Positions 13,251 through 25,100 of a stretch of DNA of 64,000 nt are shown piece after piece. Source of the DNA: Patagioenas fasciata (taxonomy: Eukaryota; Chordata; Aves; Columbiformes; Columbidae); assembly GCF_037038585.1 (NCBI RefSeq), contig NC_092521.1, positions 52,770,398-52,834,397 on the forward strand, written 5' to 3'. The first letter of the stretch is position 1; the number at the start of each line of letters is the position of its first letter. Below the pieces are notes generated by a model that did not search any database, was not told the origin of the DNA, and worked only from the letters and a program-made list of their open reading frames with translations. The position numbers and the translations under genes are program-made.

Positions 13251-15207
13251 CCCCCTTGGTGGAGCGCAACCAGGGAGGTGATGACTTACCTGCCACAGCT
13301 CGATAGATCGCAATCTGGAACTGGCAGAGTGTTAACACAATGCCCCAGCAGAGCTTTTCTGTCTCTAATTTCTATGATTATGTTGTTACCGGATCAGTGA
13401 AGAGAACCATGAAAAACACAATTACCAGGAAGCCGTGTTCCTTTCCTTGTCCCTTTGTCTCGCTGCGGATCGACTGCGTGACTCACAGAGCAATAGAGGA
13501 CCCGCTGTATTCACCCGCGCTACCGAAAAGGGTGCTGCCCGCCAATGGGACCCGAGCGTGGGAAAGCCTGACAGTCAGTCACGTCATGTTTTGCAGCTGG
13601 CATCCAAATGCATCCTGATGAATCGAGTGACAGCAGCTACCTGCTCTCGCTCCAACAGCGACCGAGCTGCAGCGCAGAAGAGGGGCTGTAAAAACCTTCC
13701 TGCCACGTACAAAACCACAGGGAAGGGAAGATGAGTGAATGAGCTTGCCATGGCAGGACAGCAATTTTTCTTTTTTAGGTCACTGGCATAGGATCAGACT
13801 AAAGTGAAAGAGGATGAGTATGTTTTGACTGCGGGCGCTGGTCCCAGATTTGCCCAGTGCATCACAGCCTGGTGGGGCTGACCCGACCCCTTTATGTGAC
13901 GCATGGCGGGAAAGGAGAACTTGGCTTCTTGACTGCACATGTACAAACCTGAGACCCCAATGACAAATGCCAATAGCAGCAGAGCAGCCATTATTTTTAT
14001 TATTACTTGGTATAAAAAATGTCAGCTGAAAGTCAACACCAACTCTCAACAGATCTGATAGGCAAGCAAGCTCTGAACTGACGGTTGAAATGCATTATTT
14101 GCCTATTGCGTGCTGCAAAAATAAATGTCTAGCAGGAGAGAACAGACTTTGGCAAACAAACTGACAACAAACCATACTTGTGGGGAAGGCGCATGATTTC
14201 ATCTGGAAGGGAACATTAAGTCTAAATAGGGATAAAGTTTACCTTAAGCATGCATGAAAGGCAGGGCTATGAGCCATAGTTTGGACTTCTTCATCTTCTG
14301 CCGGAGAACAGCTTGAAACGTATCTGCTATCTTACACCCTCTGATCTGTTTTCATTACAAAAAATAAACCATCCACCTCAGAAAGTTTTTTAAATAATAA
14401 AACTTACTTTCTTTTTTTTTTCCATCCCTGATATATGACTTTATCAGTGGCCCACGAGAACATAAACTCCAGCAGATGAAGAGTAATCTCTTCATCTTGG
14501 TGGTAATAAACCTTTAAGCAGAAGTTTCCCTCCCTATAGATCCCTGGCACAAATCTTTCCGATCTTCCTGTGCTAAGGGCCTAAATATGGGTAAAAGGTA
14601 TGTGGTGCAGCACTGCCATGCTATTAGGCTCTATAGACTGAATCAGGATCTGATTACATGCTGGTATAGCCATGAACCTCATCTTTTGGGACATATGGGA
14701 TCTGGTCACCATCTTTATTTCACATACTGGGAAAAACCCAGTCTGGAAGCAGGAGCCAGCTGTCCCTGCCAGGGATCTCTTTCACCAACCGCGTTTCAGC
14801 CATCACCAGAGATAAGTGCAAGATGAAGGGAACGAGTGAGGGGAAAGGAGAAAAAACAGGCTGGGGGTTTCTCACTGCTGCTTTTTGAAGCCACCAGCAG
14901 AACTCCAGACATTTTCAGGAAGGCCTGGCTGGGCTCCCTGCAGAAGCGCCTTTGAAGATGTTGCTAAGGCTCAAGGCCTCTATCATGGCAACATTTACGC
15001 CTGTGAGTAACTAACTCGCTGCAGATGAGCACTTGCAGGGCGCTCAGCGGGACCCTTCGTACGAGACCCCGCAGGATCGGTCCTAAGCAATGAGCACTTG
15101 AAGAGAAACATTCTGCTTCTCGTGCTTTTATCCTTCACCACATCAAATGAAACGCCTTGGCAGCTCTGGGAGGATGAATTTGCATTGAAAACTCACAGCT
15201 CTTACAA
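13251..15207. other. Intergenic sequence downstream of DLGAP1, no gene recognised
   Basis: A modestly CpG-rich part at about 13440-13570 includes a TGACTCA (AP-1-like) and a CCAAT motif and could be a distal regulatory element. The rest is unique sequence with a poly-T run at about 14411. No coding exon was recognised. Confidence 0.5.
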
Positions 15208-15223
15208 GCAGTGCATTAATTAT

Positions 15224-15229
15224 TTTATT
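15224..15229 (-). terminator. Best distal polyadenylation signal of DLGAP1
   Basis: AATAAA on the minus strand, followed about 12 bases later by CA (15213-15212) and then by CTTGTAAGAGCTGTGAG, a GU-rich element. Signal, cleavage dinucleotide and downstream element are correctly spaced, which makes this the strongest candidate end of the gene. Confidence 0.45.
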
Positions 15230-15265
15230 AATTTGCTCTTTTTTACATTATGGGAAACATTCATC

Positions 15266-15273
15266 TATTTACA
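15266..15273 (-). promoter_or_regulatory. Pumilio-type element in the 3' UTR
   Basis: The minus strand reads TGTAAATA, an exact match to the Pumilio recognition consensus UGUANAUA, about 40 bases before the distal polyadenylation signal. Pumilio proteins repress dendritic mRNAs, so the position is plausible, but a single 8-base match is weak evidence. Confidence 0.3.
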
Positions 15274-16889
15274 TTTTCCTGTCCACACACAAACTAGATA
15301 GATAATCCTAAGGAAATTCGAATCGTTAAGCCATAAAAACACTCTCCTCTGTCTAAAGGCTTTCAAATTTGTGTCTTTTGTTTCAAATCAAAAACATGTT
15401 TAAAATCACATTTGGGAATGCAGGTAGGCCAGTGATTTACATTCCACTTACTTAAAATATGCATTTGCCCATTTTCCTTAAAAAAAACACCCCAAACCAA
15501 AAAGACAATAAGTCCACAAAGATATAGGTTAAATTAAAGTTATAGTGCACATCAAAACATTAAGGGAACACAAATAAATAAACTGAAATATTTTACAAAT
15601 AAATTATTTCTATTTACCTTTTCAAGTATTAAAAATCTTTAATCCATTTCTTCATCTTTCTTTACAAAAAGGTTATGATAATTTTACGGAAACATCTGCA
15701 AAAAATATAATAAATTTTTTTTTTTTTTTAAACTTTAAAGCAGGAGACAAAACCAACCTTTTCTAAAATTTCTCCCAAGGAAAAAAAGAAGCAATACTTT
15801 AGTACCAAAGTGAAACAGAATATAGGCATGTTTAATATACACTGGGCAGGTTAGACTAAAACCAAAGAGTTACAAATTATACTGAAACAGATGATAGAGC
15901 AAATATACTAGCATTAGTGTCAGTAAATGAGTCAAGTGGTTAACTAGTGGCATTCTAGGGGCAGAAATATTCTATTTTATATTTCCCAGTCTTTGCTATT
16001 TTTTTTTAAATGTTGCTAAAAAACTAACTGAATGTTATAATACCCTCTCCAGTGCCAAGTGAACTAGCAGGCATTCAGCTAGGAATATATTCATTTAAAA
16101 TAGATATGAAAAATATTCTATGATATACAAATACAATACTTTGTGATGTACAAGACTAGATAATCTTCACTTTTCTGCTGTTTTAAGGGGGAACTTACTG
16201 GATACAAATTTCTGTAGCCACTTGTCAACCAAAGTCTTAACTCATCTTTCATAAAACGTTCACAAAACTAAATAAGTCTGCAACACAGTAGTGAATGTGG
16301 ACTCTCACCTGGCTACTGCTTTGAACATTTCAGTACAAATGAGTTCCAAATAATTAATACTCCTTATGACTATATATGCTCAAAAGTGGCAGTTGGCACT
16401 ATTAAATACTGCAAACACGGTGATGTTTCATTGCTGCTAAAAGTTAAACGCAGTGTTTCAAAACTAGCAAACACACTGGTATTGAAACGCTTAGAGGGTC
16501 AAACCTTTCGAAGCTCCTGTGACATAAAGCACTCTAGGGTTACACTGGATTTCTGATTACTCTAGTTAAAAGTCTTTTATATATTAAATTATTAGCCCTT
16601 ATCTTGTAAACCACAGCAGTAAATATTTGTGCCCTGTTTATAAAGACATAGCTCAGATATCAATGGCTTTGAGAGGTAGCAAATTCTCTAGTGGTTTTAG
16701 TATGCTCTTATGAAAATACCTGGTGCCAGAACCTATTACCTCTCCTATTTTCTTGAATAAAATTAAATTAGCACCTGGCTATGATGTCGTAGGAAAAGAA
16801 GCTGTCTGGCATGATCTCAATGGAGAGTTTTAGCAAGAGCTTAACTTTTTGATGACGACTTTAAATGCTTTTTTTTTTAAGCACAAGCT

Positions 16890-17400
16890 GCAGAACTGCG
16901 CCGCCCGTGCGGCGGGGTGCTTCACGGGTCAGACTGTCCGCGTGCTGGCGTGTGGCAATGGATGGACCCTGTGCCCCCCTGTAGGAGCAGAAAGCAGCCC
17001 GCCTTCCCCCTTGCACACCCGCACAGCCGGGGTGAAGAGCGCTTGGGGACCAGCGGAAGGATCCAGAAAGCATCGCCATGGAGCTGGGCAGACCCCGGGG
17101 GGCCACGCAGAGCTACCCCTGCCCCGCACCGGCCCCAGCATCCCAACCGGCCGATGTGAATTCTGCTTCCAGCAGCGCACGGCAGTGCGGGATGCCTGGG
17201 CGCACGCAACACGCACACGCTCGCAACCAGCTCTTGGCAACATGCCTTGACGTAGCTTTCCTAACGTTGGCACAAAGGGTGTCCACGGTGGCGTGGTCAG
17301 CGTCGTTCCCTGTCACGGAGGTTTGGGGACAAGCTCCTGCCTCAGCTGGGGGTGGACAGACAGGCAGGGGCTGACCTCTCACGCTCCTCTCCAGCCCTGC
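16890..17400. other. CpG-rich patch inside the probable 3' UTR
   Basis: GC-rich sequence with many CpG (for example gcgccgcccgtgcggcgg) is set between AT-rich flanks. Open frames of up to 133 codons on both strands are the expected by-product of high GC and show no recognisable domain. It may be a CpG islet with promoter activity or an insertion. No TATA box or known exon was seen. Confidence 0.5.
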
Positions 17401-17548
17401 TGCCTGACATTCCGCCCCCTGGTATTAATGAGCTACTTGGGATGCATATTTTTCATGACTGCAAAACAATGACAGAAGCCAGAGTTGGAAGGCTCATCAT
17501 GAAAAAAAAAATTAAGTTAATATTGATCCCATAACTTGTGAAAAATGC

Positions 17549-17554
17549 TTTATT
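17549..17554 (-). terminator. Candidate internal polyadenylation signal before the CpG-rich patch
   Basis: AATAAA on the minus strand in the context ACAATAAAGCATTTTTCAC. Use of this site would end the transcript before the CpG-rich patch, giving a 3' UTR of about 1.36 kb. Confidence 0.3.
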
Positions 17555-17985
17555 GTTCTTCTTCAAATGGGTGTTTTATACTATTAAGAGGAGGCTGAAT
17601 TAGAAACTTACTCCTAGATATGGCCCGTTTGGTGATAAGCGGTCTGAACTGTAGCATACAACTGGCTGTGGATCGAGCAAAGCAAGCCTGGCCTGGAAAA
17701 GCAGCAGGGGCTCCATGTACAGCAATTCGCCTACAGGTGTCCATGTGTGGCTGCGTGGACGTGTGAGATCAGATGGTCCCACCGAGATTAAGACATCAAC
17801 AAAACCAAGCTTTTTTTCTTTTTTTTTCTTTTTTTTTTTTAACCAATATAATCCATACAATACAATACAAGAGGAATTGACAATACAGTACAATTTTAAA
17901 AATTCTTAATACTTGGACAAGAAAATCCTTCTTTTATATTATCTCTTCAACTTTCATTGCTTCTTATCTCCTTCCTTTTCACTCT

Positions 17986-17991
17986 TTTATT
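17986..17991 (-). terminator. Candidate internal polyadenylation signal
   Basis: AATAAA on the minus strand about 915 bases after the stop, just past the G-rich run. The downstream sequence is purine-rich, so it is a weak candidate. Confidence 0.2.
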
Positions 17992-18201
17992 GCCTTTCAA
18001 AATAGATTATTTCCCTGGAAGATCAAATTTACAATCTTCTGCTGATTGAAATGTTTAAGTAGTGATTGATGAAATAAAAATGAGGCAGTTTGTGCAGCTG
18101 TGAGTGTGCAGGTATCTTTCCACAGGATCTTTTCTATGCCTTGCCATCTCACCTGTGGCATACACTTTCACTTTTTCACCCCTCAGAGCTGTGTTATTTC
18201 T

Positions 18202-18244
18202 CCCCCCACCCCACAACTCCCACCCCTGCCCCCGCCCCCTCCCC
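18202..18244 (-). other. G-quadruplex-forming run in the DLGAP1 3' UTR
   Basis: On the transcribed-sense (minus) strand there are seven runs of three to six G within 43 bases. The first five are separated by loops of one or two bases (GGGG A GGGGG C GGGGG CA GGGG T GGG). This exceeds the usual four-run rule for a G-quadruplex and would be an RNA structure in the mRNA about 660 bases after the stop codon. Confidence 0.7.
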
Positions 18245-18552
18245 TTGTGTGACTCCTTAAATTCAGGTGAAAATGTGTGATTCGGAGGTTTAGAATAAAG
18301 TGCGCCATCTGCTTTAAAAAAAACAGTAATAAAAAGAAGGGAATCCGAGTCATAGCTCCTTTCATCTTTTGTGAGGAAGACGGCAGAGTCCAAAAGGATC
18401 ACCCTGCATGACTGAAATTTCCAAAGTCCCCTACAGTTTGATATTGCTGTACACTGGGTAACAGACTAGCTTTAGGTCAACTAAAGATGAGTAAGTTAAA
18501 CGGAGCATCTACTGTACAGGTGCGCAGGTGCGTGGAAGTCTGAGCGCCGCGT

Positions 18553-18558
18553 TTTATT
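18553..18558 (-). terminator. Candidate proximal polyadenylation signal
   Basis: AATAAA on the minus strand about 350 bases after the DLGAP1 stop. If used, it would give a short 3' UTR without the G-rich run. The downstream sequence is GC-rich and only weakly GU-rich. Confidence 0.25.
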
Positions 18559-18759
18559 TGTTTCAAACAGAAAAAGAAATCAAAAGGATCGTACTCGTTT
18601 ACATGAGGCAAAGTGGCAGCATCAGTACATGTGACAAAGCATCGTGATGACATGGGCGAACCTTCAGAAAGCAAGGGTGGTTACAGGAGATCTCTCGGAG
18701 GACCGACAACTACGCCATGGCAGTGGAGTTCACTGGGAACATCGGGGCGGCTGTGTACA

Positions 18760-18812
18760 GAGAGAGGGAAGGGGGAAGGGGGAAGGGGGAGGAGAGAGGA
18801 GGAGGAGGAGGT
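18760..18812 (-). other. C/U-rich run shortly after the DLGAP1 stop codon
   Basis: The mRNA strand carries repeated CCUCCU and then three CCCCCUU units within about 150 bases of the stop codon. Such runs bind PCBP/hnRNP K and PTB proteins. The opposite strand is a G-run series that could form a quadruplex in DNA. Confidence 0.6.
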
Positions 18813-18905
18813 ACAAATACTTTGTGGTGACCTTGAGCAGGAGCCTAGAGGGGCAGATTATACATGAGGCTTGTCTTGCCAGAGAGTCCTCCTGGTTGTA
18901 TCCCT

Positions 18906-19115
18906 TCATAGCCTGGTCTGGGCTTCGGGGATGTATATCTCAATGCTTTCGGCGCTCTCGGTAGCTGAGTTCTGGCGGACCGATGCAGCGCGCTTGGCAG
19001 CCATCAGCCGTTTCCGGGCCTCTTGACGCTGCGAGCTTTCCAGAGAGCGTTCTCGTATGAGTGGCACCTGACCTTTCGATGGCTTCTTTGGCACTGGAGG
19101 AGGGACCCTTCTCTC
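18906..19115 (-). CDS. DLGAP1: DLGAP1 last coding exon, basic helix and Shank PDZ ligand
   Basis: The exon starts after tttgatcag with GAG and runs 69 codons to TGA at 18906-18908. It opens with a second proline-rich motif ([12 protein letters not shown]). A serine/arginine stretch with a strongly basic helix follows ([16 protein letters not shown]), then SATESAES and the terminal [13 protein letters not shown]. The last residues form a class I PDZ ligand (Thr-Arg-Leu), which in this family binds the Shank PDZ domain. It is identical to the DLGAP1 end I recall. The preceding codons in the intron (reading MPLTFCFDQ) are not part of the protein. Confidence 0.96.
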   Translation of the reverse strand, partial: ERRVPPPVPKKPSKGQVPLIRERSLESSQRQEARKRLMAAKRAASVRQNSATESAESIEIYIPEAQTRL

Positions 19116-22100
19116 CTGATCAAAGCAGAAGGTTAATGGCATTATACAGCTTCTCAGGGAAAGGGGGGAAAAACTAGGATATGTCAGTAGTTAGAACACA
19201 CATTTTACCTATGGTTTGTTAGCTCTTATCTGCCTTTCTGTCTTCAGTCAACTGTGCTCAGGGGTTCATAAACATGGGGCAAGGACAAAGGGGAGGGGAG
19301 GGCCGGCCGCAGTGCCACTTCTCCTCGGGGATGCTGCCAGGGCCTAGGCCCCCCCCATTGCTAACCCCTGAGTGCGGCTCCCTGGGGCCAGGGGGGGATC
19401 CAGGCATCTCCTCCCGGTGACAGGGACTGGAAAGGAGAACATCTCGGAGGCCACCTCCTGCCGCCAGCCCCGTCTCCTGCGGCAGGGAGCGAGTGCCGCT
19501 CTGGGCAGGGCCGCTCCGGACAGCCCCAGCTCCCGGGACACCCACTTCTCTAGGTGCCCTCGCCACACGGACATACCGTGGCTTTGGCGTTCCCAAATGC
19601 AGGTGGGAACTAGCTGCCTGCAGCTGGTGCATCAGAATAAATATATAAAAAAAAAAATAATCTGTTTTGTAGCGGCTTAATGACTGCTGAAAAATCCCAC
19701 ACTTTGGGTCTCACTGTGCAAGCTCATAAACTCCAGCCGCCTGCTAAATAGGCATGACAAGCAACAATCAGCTAGAAATAGAAAAAAACTGGTAGGAAAA
19801 AAGTAAAAACCATTAAGAGAACATACATTAATCATCACAGTGGCAGCTAGCTCCAGATACGTGATCAACGAGAAGGACTTTTATGTATATCCTGGTGCAC
19901 GTAGACACACACACACACACACACGCAAAAAAAACCCAAAACCCCAACAACACAAAAACCCTCAGAGAGGCATCTCTCCCGAAAAAGAAAAGTGTATTCA
20001 GGTCTGAATTTCAGGCGGCTACAAAGACTTTGTCAAGTTAATTAGATTGTCTTTTAAGTTACATCCCCTTCCAACTGTGAACATGGTCTCTGAGCGAAGG
20101 GATTTTATCGCACTACAAAGGTCCCATTCTGGCCTTTCGTTTCCTCCCATGCTGCTCACAACAGCTTCCATGGCTCGAAATATAAAGGTGCTTAGTTACA
20201 CTTATTCATACTTGGCTTTTTCTCTCCATCCAAGGATTAATCTATGCTGCTTAAAAAGGGCCTGGTGGCGAAGGCCAAAGGCAACCGGAATTATCAATTC
20301 CACAGAAAGTTTTTTCTTCTTTTTTTTTAATACTTTTTAAGGAAGGAGATGATCTGTTTCATCTAGAATTATGGATAATGCTGTTGAAACAGGAACGCAG
20401 TCAGTGTAACTCTTTAAAATCTTCACCTTCCTACTGTAGGTCCCTCTCCTCAGTACTACTTAACTTCTTTTAACCTGTTACAGTTTTCTTTTTATTGGAA
20501 TCTCTTTGAAATGTTTTTCAGAAGCAAAGAAAAGGCACATTTTTTTAAGGAAAGGTCTTGTTTCTTACTGCTGCAATTGCAACCACTCAGCCTACCCACT
20601 TTACTGTAAAAGCTAATGAAAAACCATATACCAGTGTTTCTGTGCATGCATGTTTGACAGATTTAACTTCCTTTTCTGATAGATACTGAAAAAAAAAAGA
20701 TAAGAAAATTACTTGCCTTCAGTACCTTGGGCTAGGAAAACATATTAATTCCCCTACAAAATACACTAGGTATGCATAAATAGTGTGAACATGGCACTCC
20801 TGAGTCAGGAATGAATATTTAGTCTTGATTGGAGGAGAAGGGAGAGTGCCACCTGCACAGCCTTTGCAAGTTTCCTGCTGCAAGATTGATGACGTTTGGT
20901 ATTATTGTGATTATTTGTTCAGAAGAAAACACAGCTTGGGTCATCAGCAGCCAGCTGACCATAAATAAGTTGGGGCAGCCTGGACTCCTGTCTGAGCCAC
21001 TGTACCTGTAAGTCACGTTCCCCCTCCTTCTGTTGACCCTACCTGTTGGATCTATTCACTGGTATCACACCAGCCACAGTGGAAATTCAGCCATCCAATT
21101 ACATACCTATAGGAGCGCGATATTAGACCGTTGATTCCTCTAGGAATGGGTCTGTCTTTTTAAGGATTTTCTGAAACATTTGTGTATTTTGGTTCACCCA
21201 AGTGCTATTTGTCTCGATGCGAATAGTAGGAGGAGAAAAATAAAGCAATGGTGCCAAATGAGAATGGAAAGTGAAATATGGCTCACACTTGGAGATGTGA
21301 TAGTTTTTCATGGTGACAGAAGAAGACTACATTTAAAAAAAAAAAAAAGACAAGAACTCCAGGTGATTTTTATGCTACTCTGGGTAAACAACACTACCAG
21401 CAAAGCGAACCTGCTTATGAAATCACCCATTTAAAAAACCCAAAATGAACAAAAAACCCAAACAAACAAATGGAAGAAAGAAGAGAGAAAGAGAGAAAAA
21501 AAAGATGTAGAAGTTCTCTCATGTAACATTTTGGAAGGCATATTTTTGATATCGCTCTGTTTGTAATCTGTTACCAAAATCAGTGATGGTTACAGTGCTT
21601 CCCTAGTTTTTTAAGTAACACAACCTAGAACTCTTGCTATATGCAATAATATGAACCGCAAATGTGATTTATTTAATTTTAAGAATCAATATATAAGGCA
21701 GTTCCTTCCAATGATTGATCATCTAATATGATTAAATGTAAAGCTTAACAAAGTACCACATTCCCATTATCCGATTCACAAAGACAGATTTGGTTTAAAA
21801 ATATGCCTGAAACATATTACAGATAATATCCCAGATGATTATTATGTAAACATTGTTAATACAATGAAATTAGTTTGATATGAGCTTCATTTCACATTTT
21901 AACGTCAACGCTGTAACACAGAGGCCTATTTAATCTGTCCGGTATTTGTGCAGGGTTTTAAATGAAGCATACAAAATCTACAATGTTCTACCTTCTTGTC
22001 ATGAGGATCCATCTGTTTCCAATTATTGGCCTTTAACTGATGAAGTTCATCAAATTTCATACTAATATTTTCTATGGACAACTGCAGCATATCCCAAAAC

Positions 22101-25100
22101 CCTGCTAAATCCTGGGAGGTCGGCCGTGGATGTGCATTAGGATTCTGTACAACAGAAGAAAAAAAAAAACACAACACATGTGGTTTAGTACATCTTAATG
22201 TGAAGCATTTGTGCAAGTGGTTACGAATCTCGCTAGCGAAGCACTTTCAGCAGATCCAAGCGATGGGCGAGAGATGGAGGGAGAAACAAAGCAGAGTGCT
22301 ACTTACCGGCGGGGGCCTTTGTGAGGTGTCTGGCTCGGTCTCGAGCCACGGTGCCCCCACAAGCCCCCGCTCACCGAAGGCAGCGGCTGCCCGCCACGGG
22401 TCACGGGGAAATGGCAGGTGGCAGGTCCCCTGGGGCAGGATCTGCCTAGGGATGCTCTTGGTCACAAGTGGTGATGTCCTAACCACATAGAAATTAACCG
22501 CCAGCCTCTTCTTCACTTTCATGAGGAAGGATTCCCCGCCATGTTCATGCTTGTTAAAAGGTGGATACCTGTGCAACGCACATTTTCTGCTTGTGCATAT
22601 AGTGTTATACCGGTGTGTGAATGCTTTTTTCACTCTCTGAGAGTCTAAAGGCTATAAAAATACATCATTTCAAGTAAAATTGCCTCACATAAACCTCAGG
22701 CCAATCTCTTCATGTCTTTTTCTTTACAAGAATTACCACTGCAGGGTGAAAAGCTCAGAAGGGAATATGCAGAAGCACAGTAATAGTGTTTCTACAGGCA
22801 CATTTTTGGCAAGAGTGAGACTGGGACACAGGCGGGGAGTGTTGCTTTGCGTGTGCTTAACTCAGTCCCATTCACTGACCCCAGAGCACTGCTCAGAAGA
22901 GCACACCCGGACCATTAGCACCACACAGGACAGAGGCTGGTGACCCAAGAGCTCCTGTGCTGCCTTCTGTCCCCTCTGTGCAGCCCAGCTCTGAGCATTT
23001 TGTGTGTGCCATGAAGTTGTCTCTGGTCTGCTGGCAAAGTTTCTATGAGGGAAAGCTTTCTACGGCATGTATATCTGTATGCTGGTTCCCAACTGAAACG
23101 CTTCAAAAAAAATGAGGTGTTGCATAGACTCACTTCAAACATGTTTTTTCATAAATGCTGAGCAGTCCCTATGGCAATCTGAGTCAGAAAAGCTCCATGG
23201 ATCCTGTGGCCTCATAAGATTATATTGATACGTTGTTATTAATAAATAAATAATTACTAGGCCCCTGCAAGTTGTTTTACATGGCTCAAGTTTTACTCTA
23301 GGTTTTCTCCCTCACCAGAAGCAATAAACTCAAGAGAGTCCATTTCTTGCCTTCAGAAATTTCTAAGCATTGTGCTTTTTGCAGCAACACCAGCAAATGA
23401 TTTTCATAGGATGATTATACCTGGATTCCTAGTTTTCCAGTGCTTGACACTAGCAGGTTGCCCGGTTGTAGGCCTTTATTTACAAAGATGTACAACCAGA
23501 ACGCTTTTTCAATTTTTACTTTAAGAATTGGAAGGCTTATTCAGGCACAGGCAATTTCCGTTGCATTTGTCCACTCAGGCAGATTTTAGTTTGGGGCTTG
23601 ATTTTCAGAGCTGCATTAACGCAAGTGGACGAAGGTCACACCACTCCAGTTTGCCTTCCCCTCCCTATTCTATGCTGACAGACCATATTGCTCTATTTTT
23701 TCTGGGCTTCTACCAATTTATGCTAAAATTGGGAAAGAAATGTATTGTATCTACTATGCAAGGATGATTGTTAACTAAGAAGCTTGAAAATTTTTATACC
23801 TGCTGGCATTATTGAGAATACTGCTTTTGATACATGGTGTGAAATTTATTTTTACTTATCAACAGGAACATCACTCCGATTCTACTGCTACTAAAAGCAT
23901 AAAAATAGCAAATAATAATAATAGTGGTAGCATATACCAATTACATACAGCAATAACAGTGATAAAATACTGGCTCTTTGCTTCTTCACCCTTTTAGTGC
24001 TCTGGAAAACGACTTACACTGTTAGAGTTGTGGAACATGAGGCCCCAACTTTCAGTGTCTGATTTCCTGGTATTTTTGTCTTGCTGAATGCAAGCAGCAT
24101 TGGGATTATGTGGGAAAGCCCCAATCGTGAGACTTCTGATCCCCCATGAAAGACCCCAAGGAAGCACCCACACATCTCTGTGCCCACGTGAACTGAACTC
24201 AGAGGTCAAGGGACAGATCCTTGTTGCTCTGAACTCAGTAGCAGTCTCAGTGATATTTCACCCGAAGCTTTCTGCCTGACTCCATGCTGACTCCACCAAG
24301 CTTGACAGTTACTCCCAAATTAATATCAAGGCCTTTACTGGAAAAATTACTGTGTTAGTCAGGAAAGCTGTCTAGATTAGGTATGATTATTCACAAGGTT
24401 AGTAAAAGGCACACAACAGTGTCTAGAAGAAAAGTTACATACCAGGTTTTCTTCGCACAGTTCTCTGAACTGGTAAAATTTCTGGGCCATGAGAAGCTGG
24501 GCACTGCCCACTGCAGTTCTAATTTTCCCTAGAACTGAGAGAAAAAGACACATAAGTCACAATACTTTATTTGCTGCCGGCAACTAGAAGCCTATAAAAA
24601 GAGAAGAGAAAGCTGTACAGTAGTCAGCTCTGGCTTTCAAAAAGCACGTTATCTTTCAGGCGTGGATTAGAGAGAAACTGATATATCTGAGGCCAGATCT
24701 GCAGCAGGCAAAGGCAAACTGCAAGGTCTCCCAGGGCAGCTTGCATCGGCAAAAATACTCAACTGTTGCTGCAGTGTACTCCCATCCCTCCAGTACGACC
24801 AGTTCCAACCAGCAAAGAGCACTTCTGTGGCAGTATAAATACAGCTAATAAAAAGCTTTTCCAGTCTTTATAGAAAGGTCTCCAGAAATTACACCTCTTG
24901 TCAACACTGTGACCCTGGCTCAGGCTTCGAATGAAAACCCAGCTCCCTGCACAAGGACGTGTCAGGAAAGCAGCTACCAATTTGCTTGAGACTTTCAATG
25001 TTCAGGATAAAACCCCCACAACTATGCTTTATGCACTGTCTTTAAATAAACAGGTTGGTGTCATGGATGTATCTGGCTCATCATTAATTTTCCTTCCCAG

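Larger units (their letters stand above)
15208..18905 (-). other. DLGAP1: Probable DLGAP1 3' untranslated region
   Basis: The stretch follows the stop codon without a splice break that I can see. Its lower end is set by the best polyadenylation signal (15229-15224), which has a CA cleavage site about 12 bases on and a GU-rich element after it. From about 15300 to 16850 it is AT-rich and has no open frame of 60 codons on either strand. Inside it lie a C/U-rich run near the stop, a G-rich run at 18244-18202 and a CpG-rich patch at about 16890-17400. The length of about 3.7 kb fits a long neuronal 3' UTR, but the CpG-rich patch is unusual there, and shorter forms ending at internal AATAAA signals are possible. 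The extent is inferred. Confidence 0.5.

Noticed and set aside
12800..13400. Open frames of 155-195 codons on both strands
   Set aside because: They are translations of the pyrimidine satellite (Phe/Leu/Ser repeats or Lys/Arg/Glu repeats) and have no coding support.
1..15000. Expected neighbour TGIF1
   Set aside because: In other amniotes TGIF1 lies beyond the 3' end of DLGAP1, but no homeodomain exon was found on either strand, so it must be outside the window.
16849..17382. Cluster of open frames of 80-133 codons
   Set aside because: They overlap on both strands in CpG-rich sequence with few stop codons. No conserved motif or exon structure was seen.
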